64,000 nt of DNA from Bolinopsis microptera (lineage: Eukaryota > Ctenophora > Tentaculata > Lobata > Bolinopsidae). Below, in pieces: positions 57,501-64,000 of this stretch. The stretch's first letter is position 1. Every line of letters starts with the position of its first letter. Both the position numbers and the translations under genes were made by a program. The stretch is taken from NCBI RefSeq assembly GCF_026151205.1, contig NC_087077.1, positions 16,404,983-16,468,982 of the forward strand. Direction: 5' to 3'. Under the pieces are notes generated by a model. It had not been told where the DNA came from. It did not search any database and was given only the letters and a program-made list of their open reading frames with translations.

Positions 57501-57709
57501 ACGTTTATTTTCCTAATATTACTATAATTCCTCCGCTTGACATTGTTTGAAAGTTGTACATCCGATTACACAAGTGTTCATAACACAACTGTGTTCTACA
57601 ATATGTTCTAACACGTGGAATACTCAGGTACGAACAGTTAGATAGGCAGCTTATAAACGAGGTAATGAAGAACACCGTTCACCGAGACGCTCCTAATGCT
57701 TTGAGATGA
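54585..57709 (+). CDS. TMEM135: Transmembrane protein 135
   Basis: Eleven coding exons join in phase to 466 aa: 54585-54755, 54915-55002, 55348-55499, 55665-55823, 55980-56140, 56235-56311, 56439-56521, 56689-56866, 57047-57159, 57259-57395 and 57628-57709. Family landmarks: the N-terminal Cys/Trp segment CSKLWHPDHRRC; LKIYAPLYL-like VKIYTALYLLPQLLKHK; ILAIYMASLALECLYEMAV; CTHEKSCIAHTLDTGLNGL; and LMRPSYTAFL near the end. Several hydrophobic spans support a multipass membrane protein. TMEM135 proteins act at peroxisomes and mitochondria and influence mitochondrial dynamics and lipid export; the localisation here is inferred from the family. Exon 7 must begin at 56439, not after the earlier TCTCAG at 56433, because the upstream choice leads to an early stop. 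Confidence 0.92.
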
Positions 57710-58379
57710 ACAAAATAAGGAATTACTTGTGTTTTTCGTGATTTGTTGGATTTTTATTAAATTTTATCATGGTTAATTCTATGAATTATGTGAATGTTGG
57801 ACTCAGACAATACAGTTTCATGACTTAAATTACATTATTGGTTTGAATGTAAAATTTGTTCGTTCTATGACTGATCATCCGTGTTTCTCGACTTAGGGAC
57901 CAGCAAAATTTAGGTGAAAATCGACGAGACGACACGATGTGCCATGTGGCAAAATTGGCAAGTGCGATCGGTGATAACATTATAAGTCATTGTCTGGAAC
58001 GCGCGAAAGCATTATTCATGAACCAAGGCACCAAATTTACATTTGTCGCACGTACGCGCGTACCTTTTGATCTCCTGCGTACGTCCGTCCGTCCGGCCGG
58101 CCAGTCGCTTGACTTTCATGGTTCACAACGTCAGCCTACTAATTCAACTATATCTATAGTTTATACACTGTAAATATTTGTAATCTCCACAGTACGTAGC
58201 TGGCGTTGTTAAGATTTACCTGAGACTTTTCTAAAATGTGTAAGTGGTAAGAATCCCGATATATTTGCTCTATAAACCAGAGTCCTCTTGCTCGCGCGCT
58301 TGCATGACTGCATGAGTAGCTCGCGACCGCCGATGGCTATGTGAACCGATATATTATACGACAGTTAAAACCAACTTTA
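57710..58379. other. TMEM135 3' flank
   Basis: An ATTAAA lies near 57758 in the presumed 3' UTR. GTCCGTCCGTCCGGCCGGCC near 58084 is a GC-rich simple repeat. No gene is recognised. Confidence 0.5.
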
Positions 58380-59620
58380 TATGAAAATTGGATCGATGAA
58401 TTTTCGAATCACCCCAATGCACAATGACAAGGTTAAAAGGCGAGATATTGGCGAAAAACTGTTTCGATCACGTGTTGTCATGTAGCGCGATGCACTACTG
58501 GGTCGCGCGCGCATCAAATAATGCTTCTCGCAACCGCTTCGGTAGATCGGCGAGATGCACCACTGTGCCTCACCGAGCTGCGAAGGATTGACATCGTGAA
58601 TCAAGATCACGTGATATGACCGTATAAGGAAGTTAGTCTAATTTCTCGTTAGGGTTAAGGTTTCAGCATATGCTTTTGTTAAGGATTAGGTTAGGGTTGG
58701 GTTCAGATTAGAGGGTTAGGGTATCGAATAGTCGTTCAGCATTCAGGACCAGCTAGAGAACGGGGTGAAAAAAATTACGTGATCTGACAGTCGATTGTAA
58801 AGTGATTAATCATTATCCTAAAAAGTAGTTGGTTTAGTTTCTTGTCAGGGTTTAATTTCAGCATATACTTTTGTGTTTTGTTAGGGTTGGGATCAAATTA
58901 GAGGGTTAGCGTTTCGAATATGGAATAGTCGTTGGAGGTCGTCGACGCGCCGCGCGAACTATCATTGATCATTTTTTATTAGAATTGTAGATCGTTACTT
59001 TGATTTGCAAAGCAACGATCTCGAAGGGTTGACATCGCCAATCAAAAATAGTCGTTCAGGGCCAGTACAGAGAACGGTTTGAAAAAATTACGTGACAGTC
59101 GCAAGTTCAATGTTTACGGATGTTACTCGTCTAAATTTCTTCGAAGTAGCGCACGCCGCTTTCTTCTCGAGGCAAGTGCTACGAAATAGCGGGCGCTGAG
59201 TTAGTCCATTAAAATAAAAGTAAAGTAAAGTAGTAAAGTAAAACTTATGACATCACATCATCTGCATCTGCATCACATATGTTTACAAAATATCATCGCA
59301 CTATGTGAAAAAATATATAATAAATATTTCCCACCAACATTAATTATTCATCAAATACAACATTTTAAAAATGTTATCAAAAACATTATCCTCATAACTT
59401 TTCATAAAGATAAGATTCCATTTTAAATTACTGTAAGCTGTAATAAAGTTTTGATTTATGATCCTATACCTTGTATTGTCCTTGTGTGGGTTTACTAGTT
59501 AGAGGATGTCGCCGCTTCGACGCGCCGCTCGAACTATCATTCTTGCTTCCTATCGCAAAAATTTTGCTCAGCTTTGCAAAGCAACGATCTCAAAGGGTTG
59601 ACATCGTTAATCAAGGATTC
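58380..59620. repeat. Cluster of fragments related to the 11.3-12.2 kb element
   Basis: Three right-end-like motifs, GG(A/G)TTGACATCG-(G/C/T)-(A/C)AATCAA, lie at about 58585, 59026 and 59595. The body segments GACGCGCCGCGCGAACTA and GCAAAGCAACGATCTC occur near 58945-59020 and 59517-59592, and GACGAGTAACATCCG reappears inverted near 59115. A second duplication is internal: TTAGGGTT…CAGCATATGCTTTTGTT near 58650-58735 and its relative near 58845-58930. The pattern suggests repeated insertion or tandem rearrangement of one GC-rich element. Confidence 0.7.
59215..59305. repeat. Dispersed repeat, partner of 15714-15790
   Basis: The AAAGTAAAGTA run, TTATGACATCACATCATC and AAAATATCATCGCACTATGT blocks are in the same order as at 15714-15790. 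Here a short CTGCATCTGCATC insertion lies in the middle. Confidence 0.75.
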
Positions 59621-59775
59621 TAGTTTATGATAAAGCATGGATCTCTTTCTCCACTTGTAACAAATAGTTTTAATCAACAACACTATTAAGAAGTTCACTC
59701 ATCGCACTGAGGGGAATCAGAGGAAGGTCAACAGCCCAGCATCTTGAACTGCAAGACGTATCCTTCAACCTCATC

Positions 59776-60010
59776 CCCCAGAAGACGAGCTTTGAGGTCT
59801 CCTAGATTTGTTTGTGTAAATTTTGTAGATATTTTACTGTACTATTTTATATTGTATACAATTTTACGGACGAAATGATCCCAGGGGGGACTCCCAACCC
59901 ACCGCTTCGGCAGGTAGTTGATGCACTGATCACAAGGAAGAGCCACTTTGGTCTACTTGCTGTGAGGTGTCTCAGCTACATGGGTTGGGGGTCCCCCCTT
60001 TTTTTTCTTT
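59776..60010. repeat. Hairpin-bearing dispersed repeat, copy 2
   Basis: Near-identical to 13244-13485. The inverted arms are at 59884-59901 and 59981-59998. The left boundary (CCCCAGAAGACG) is the same in both copies while upstream sequence differs, so this is a true element edge. The right boundary is in a T-rich run followed by unrelated sequence. Confidence 0.75.
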
Positions 60011-60730
60011 TAAAAAAAATTATTTTATTTTTATTTTTACAACACGTGAATAACTTTTTCAACCTGTGAGTGCATTGATTTACCTAAAGGTTCTGTCTCA
60101 GCACTTACAACTTAGCTTTAGGTTAGTGTTATGTACAATTAACCCGTTTGCTCTAAGCTGACCGAAACATATAAATCGCAAAACCGAAATGTATATAGTT
60201 TACAGATCAATCTCGTTTCGTTGTGTACGAAAGGTTCGTATAGCCTTACGAGATTCGAGCTCTATGGTTAGGGTCTCTCCTCATTACGTTCTCCTGATCT
60301 TTCGGCTGAGTGGACTGCGGGAATAGCATAGACCCAAATCCTTAGCTTACAAGTTATCAAAGACAGTGTTTCTGCTGGCGACAATGCATTCTTGGTCTTT
60401 GGCATTCCATTTCAGTTGCCAGCTAACTTTTATTATGAAAAGATACCAATCATCAATCATGATAAGCAATATCTTTCAGTGGATCTTAAGCCTCAGTGTA
60501 CACTAAGTCTAAATGGAGCAGATGCCTGTACAAACCATTTACTTAGCTTTGTTGAGTTAACCTATAACAACCCATTGTGACAGAAGTGCACCAGAGATTA
60601 TCTGAAATAATAGCACACAGAATAATTTGAACTTTCCTCTTAATGCAGACGGTAGATTACTTGCCGAATATGAATTATTTGAAACACTAAACACAGTCAA
60701 AGTAATATAATGTGATCCTTTTCTTTAGAG
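60011..60730. other. Region upstream of the second LINE's ORF1
   Basis: No confident gene. A 62-codon frame at 60392-60580 (MVFGIPFQLPANFYYEKIPI...) is not recognised. The N-terminal GDS and G-x-N-D blocks expected of an SGNH esterase were not found in any frame here, so the 5' part of the LINE may be deleted, rearranged or frameshifted. Confidence 0.4.
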
Positions 60731-61273
60731 ATGGCAAGGTACCTCAAAAACGAAGAGGTCAAGAACCAACATGACATTGAAATTATTTATAATGCATTAG
60801 CTTCAAAGATTGCACAGATACAATCTGTCAATCCGTGTATACATGTTTTTGTTTGTCCAGCAATTCCCTCTAAACGTGCTGACTTAAATAGAAAACTTAT
60901 ATATTTTAACAGTTTGATTCGACGTAGGCTGCTCCCGTCCAATTTTGGTGTCAGTTATGTGGATGGATTTGATGAGTTCTGTGATAGAGATGGTCTACTT
61001 GACCGCTCTCTCTCTCGCGACCTCAACAAACACCAAAAACCAGACTTCCTTCACCTCAACTGGAGGGGACTAGCAAAGTTAGGTCAATTTATTCGTAACA
61101 CTGTTCTTCTCAGGATTAACGGTGGTATCGACAAAAGGAAGAGGAGGTCCACAAAGGTAGACAGTAGATCCTTCAGGGATGTGACTGCTGGAAGAGAAAC
61201 TGGTCCTGTTGTTCCTGCTGCTGCTAGTCAGGGTCACGTGGATGGCTACCAACCACATGACTCCCCTCATTAA
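60731..61273 (+). CDS. LINE ORF1: partial SGNH esterase-like protein
   Basis: 180 aa from ATG 60731. The middle resembles the C-terminal half of the esterase found in CR1-group ORF1 proteins: NPCIHVFVCPAIPSKR, then LIYFNSLIRRRL, then the D-x-x-H catalytic block PDFLHLNWRGLAKLGQFI. The nucleophile (GDS) and oxyanion blocks are absent, so this is an N-terminally truncated esterase unless upstream sequence supplies them. The C-terminus is basic (RKRRS) and Ala/Gly-rich. It overlaps ORF2 by 32 nt. Confidence 0.7.
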   Translation: MARYLKNEEVKNQHDIEIIYNALASKIAQIQSVNPCIHVFVCPAIPSKRADLNRKLIYFNSLIRRRLLPSNFGVSYVDGFDEFCDRDGLLDRSLSRDLNKHQKPDFLHLNWRGLAKLGQFIRNTVLLRINGGIDKRKRRSTKVDSRSFRDVTAGRETGPVVPAAASQGHVDGYQPHDSPH

Positions 61274-64000
61274 GGAGGTATGTCTTGTCTGTTCTAAGAA
61301 CATAGTCATCGGCCAAACAATAGTTGAATGTTTCCACTGTGACTGCATAATGCACCATAAATGCTATCGCAAATCCAATACAAATAGCCAATCTAATGAG
61401 TTTTACTGTACTCGTTGTATCCATTTAGACAAGGTTAAATATAACCCATTTAAACTACTCACTGACAATGACGACGACGACAACAACCTAGACGAATACA
61501 CAACCAAAATCTCGAATACTTTAAATAATTGTAACTCATACACTGCATCTGACCTTACCAATATTCTCTGCAACCAAGTAAAGAAACAATCATCTATTCT
61601 CTTTCAAAATATTGATGGAAATAAATCAAATTTTGACAACCTTGCCATTGAAACCTGTAGGTACAAAACAAAATTCTCCGTAATAGCCCTAGCTGAAACC
61701 AACACTGGGAAAGAATTAAGCAATCTATTTCAGCTCGACGGTTATAATAGTTACTATCAGGACACAGCACCTAACAAACAAAAGGGCACTGGAGTAGCCC
61801 TTTATGTTGACGATAGATTAAATGCTACAGTAATTGAAAATATATCACAAGTCACAGAACATTTAGAAATACTTGTCTTATCATTAAGTAACGAAGATCA
61901 ACCTGTTAATGTAGGTGTTTTGTATCGTCCACCAAGTGGCTGTATTTCCCAAGCTCTAGTTGAACTTTCTAACCTTCTTGATCACATGCCGAAGTTCAGT
62001 TATCTAGCTGGAGACTTTAATATCGATCTTCATGATAAAGATAACAAAAATGTACAAAAATATGAAGAAATTTTGTTCAGTAAAGGATTTTGTCCGTTAA
62101 TATCTATTGCTACTCACGAAAAACCAGGCTGTAAAGCATCTTGCATAGACAACATAATTACCAACGACATTGAGAATGTTATTACTTCAGGCACCCTAAA
62201 AGAACGAATAACTCACCACTCGCCTATTTTTAACACATTTAACTGGAATGTTGAAGTCAACTCTGGAAAAACTCCTATTAAACAGTATTACGATTTCTGT
62301 CAATCAAATGTTAACGGCTTCCTAGTGGATCTTGAAGATGAGCTTAAAACTAAAATAATCCATAACTTTACTGAATTCCATGACACTTACAAAAACTGCA
62401 TCGAAAAATCGTTTAAACTAGAAACCCCGAAAACCTCTAAGAGAACTGTTAAGGTTAACCCTTGGATAACTCCCGGTCTCATTTGCTCAATTAATAATCA
62501 GCATAAACTGTACGAAAATTGGGTTGAGATAAGAAATAGAAAATGTAAACTCGGTGAAACTGATAACAAGGGCGGGATTTGCCAGTGCCCCGAATGCTCA
62601 CTAAAACGTAGTCGCTACCTTATCTACAAAGAATACAGAAAAGTCCTAAAGAAAACACGTCAAACTGTGAAAACAGATTACTTCTCTGGTAAATTTGCAG
62701 AAAATAGCGGGAATAGTAAAAAGACCTGGGAACTAATAAATAGTATAAGAGGAAAACGGCGGCGTGAAATAAAGCCGCTGTTCACCATAGACAACGTTAA
62801 GATAACAAACAGGAGGATCATAGCAAACGAATTCAATAAGTATTTCGTATCATTGGCCTCTGACCTAAATACTGCTTACAATGAACTTGGTCAAATGAAC
62901 ATAAATAATCTACCTAGTTTCTATGACTATTTACCGCTCTCAAACACCTCCAGTATTTACATGCATGACTGCACAACAGACGAGGTTAGCAAAATCATAT
63001 CTGAACTTAAGAACGGTAAGGCAAGTGATATACCAATTCATGTTGTAAAACAGTCTTCAAAAATAGTGACTCCTCTACTTACTGTACTGTACAATGAATG
63101 TATGAAAGATGGCATATTCCCAGATGACCTTAAGATTGGAAGGATTAGTCCAATTTACAAGAAAGATAACCAGGAACTCCTTGAAAATTATAGACCTGTG
63201 TCGACACTTGCAGTATTTGGTAAAATATTTGAAAAAATTATATTCAACAGATTATATAGCTTCTTTCATTCACAGAATTCCTTGTATGAAAACCAGTACG
63301 GATTCCGTAAAAATCATTCGACTAGTTATGCTTTAAATTACTCAGTTAACCACATAGAATCACGTCTCAAGAAAAAACAACACGTACTTGGAATATTTAT
63401 TGATCTTAGCAAAGCTTTTGATACAATCTCACATGAAAAGTTACTGCATAAGTTAGAAAATTATGGGATCCGTGGAAATGCAAACAACCTTATAGCAAGT
63501 TACCTGTCGAATAGATACCAGTATGTCTCAGTATTAGGTGAAGACTCTGAGAAACTGCCCGTTGTCTACGGAGTGCCCCAAGGGTCCTGTTTAGGTCCCT
63601 TGCTGTTTATCATCTATATAAATGACATCCGAAACTCATCAATTTTAGGAACGTTTATACTATTTGCCGATGACACTAACATATTTATTGAAGAAACATG
63701 TGTCAGAAGACTGTACGAAAAGGGAAATGAAGTTTTAGCATCTGTTTATAAGTATATGAAACTAAACTTATTACATATTAACATTAAGAAATGCTGTTTT
63801 ATCCACTTTAGACCGTCACGTGCCAAAGAGGAAGTAGAAAATGACGAGAACATATTAACTTTGAACAATGTTGTCATTAAAAAAGTCCGAGAAGCTAAAT
63901 TTCTAGGTGTCATTATCGATGATCAACTTAATTGGAAAACTCACACACGGTCACTTAACTCAAAACTTAAATGTGAAGTAGGTAAGTTATGCAGAATACG
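61242..64000 (+). CDS. LINE ORF2: PHD-like finger, endonuclease and reverse transcriptase (runs off window)
   Basis: The frame is open without a stop from 61185 to the window end. The first ATG is 61242 and a second is 61257, both inside the end of ORF1. Residues about 13-62 form a C4HC3 PHD-type pattern (CLVC, CFHC, H-x2-C, CTRC). The endonuclease follows: ILFQNIDGNKSNF, LAETN, GTGVALYVDD, AGDFNIDL (about residue 256), CIDNIITN and ITHHSP. A CQCPEC cysteine pair lies near 62580. RT motifs are KNGKASDIP, NYRPVSTLAVFGKIFEK, YGFRKNHST, GIFIDLSKAFDTISH, YGVPQGSCLGPLL, FADD (about 807) and KFLGVIIDDQLNW. It is only distantly related to the LINE at 38-42.7 kb. The C-terminus and 3' end lie outside the window. 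Confidence 0.93.
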   Translation, partial: MATNHMTPLIKEVCLVCSKNIVIGQTIVECFHCDCIMHHKCYRKSNTNSQSNEFYCTRCIHLDKVKYNPFKLLTDNDDDDNNLDEYTTKISNTLNNCNSYTASDLTNILCNQVKKQSSILFQNIDGNKSNFDNLAIETCRYKTKFSVIALAETNTGKELSNLFQLDGYNSYYQDTAPNKQKGTGVALYVDDRLNATVIENISQVTEHLEILVLSLSNEDQPVNVGVLYRPPSGCISQALVELSNLLDHMPKFSYLAGDFNIDLHDKDNKNVQKYEEILFSKGFCPLISIATHEKPGCKASCIDNIITNDIENVITSGTLKERITHHSPIFNTFNWNVEVNSGKTPIKQYYDFCQSNVNGFLVDLEDELKTKIIHNFTEFHDTYKNCIEKSFKLETPKTSKRTVKVNPWITPGLICSINNQHKLYENWVEIRNRKCKLGETDNKGGICQCPECSLKRSRYLIYKEYRKVLKKTRQTVKTDYFSGKFAENSGNSKKTWELINSIRGKRRREIKPLFTIDNVKITNRRIIANEFNKYFVSLASDLNTAYNELGQMNINNLPSFYDYLPLSNTSSIYMHDCTTDEVSKIISELKNGKASDIPIHVVKQSSKIVTPLLTVLYNECMKDGIFPDDLKIGRISPIYKKDNQELLENYRPVSTLAVFGKIFEKIIFNRLYSFFHSQNSLYENQYGFRKNHSTSYALNYSVNHIESRLKKKQHVLGIFIDLSKAFDTISHEKLLHKLENYGIRGNANNLIASYLSNRYQYVSVLGEDSEKLPVVYGVPQGSCLGPLLFIIYINDIRNSSILGTFILFADDTNIFIEETCVRRLYEKGNEVLASVYKYMKLNLLHINIKKCCFIHFRPSRAKEEVENDENILTLNNVVIKKVREAKFLGVIIDDQLNWKTHTRSLNSKLKCEVGKLCRI

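Noticed and set aside
58660-58735. TTAGGGTTAGGGT stretches suggesting telomeric repeat
   Set aside because: Only scattered near-matches, not a tandem hexamer array, and they belong to a local ~90-bp duplication.
59875-60010. MIPGGTPNPPLR... open frame in the hairpin repeat
   Set aside because: The copy at 13341 has the frame too, but most differences between copies change amino acids, so coding constraint is not supported.

Overview
This window is nuclear DNA from an animal. It carries spliced genes with GT-AG introns of about 100-600 bp, orthologs of conserved eukaryotic proteins, several C2H2 zinc-finger genes and CR1/L2-type non-LTR retrotransposons. The sequence is AT-rich with G/C homopolymer runs. 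The gene set, short introns and two genes nested inside introns fit a non-bilaterian or other marine invertebrate (cnidarian or ctenophore would be my guess), but the sequence alone does not settle the phylum.

Layout. Positions 1-4.8 kb are gene-poor and hold repeat debris. A C2H2 zinc-finger gene (4.8-6.1 kb) appears frameshifted. The 3' exons of a sorting nexin 25-like gene lie at 7.6-10.7 kb, with a very long acidic/serine-rich insert in the PX domain. A transposon graveyard follows (10.7-15.9 kb). Next come a two-exon zinc-finger gene (16.0-17.2 kb), a ZC3H14/Nab2-like poly(A)-binding protein (18.5-22.0 kb), cytoplasmic tryptophanyl-tRNA synthetase WARS1 (22.9-26.7 kb) and an intronless zinc-finger gene (27.5-29.0 kb). 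The cap 2'-O-methyltransferase CMTR1 spans 18 coding exons (29.2-45.3 kb). Methionine synthase reductase MTRR has 5 exons (46.7-53.2 kb), and the membrane protein TMEM135 has 11 coding exons (54.6-57.7 kb). More repeats precede a second LINE that runs off the right edge (60.7-64 kb). All of these host genes lie on the + strand. I reconstructed exon structures by hand from splice signals, checking that phases are consistent across every junction.

Nested content. CMTR1 intron 7 holds an intronless C2H2 gene paralogous to the one just upstream of CMTR1. CMTR1 intron 13 holds a 35-bp satellite split by a full-looking LINE. MTRR intron 4 holds a minus-strand CHK/EcKL-type kinase-like gene with a frameshift and a hAT-type non-autonomous element with a perfect 8-bp target duplication. 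That whole block is bracketed by about 75-bp inverted repeats.

Strongest observations. (1) The intronic LINE has a canonical A AAA AAC -1 slippery site just before the ORF1 stop, exactly joining ORF1 to an ORF2 that has no ATG ahead of its endonuclease. (2) The second LINE fuses a PHD-like finger to its endonuclease/RT ORF. (3) A 22-bp tandem array copies a splice donor five times in the SNX25-like gene. (4) Several transposons have precise ends: hAT at 50104-51107 and 15388-15676, a pogo-like MITE at 17380-17562, a mariner-like element at 13737-14242, and one element nested in another at 11297-12236. (5) Six CACGTG E-boxes cluster around the MTRR start codon. There is no CRISPR array, tRNA or rRNA that I can support.
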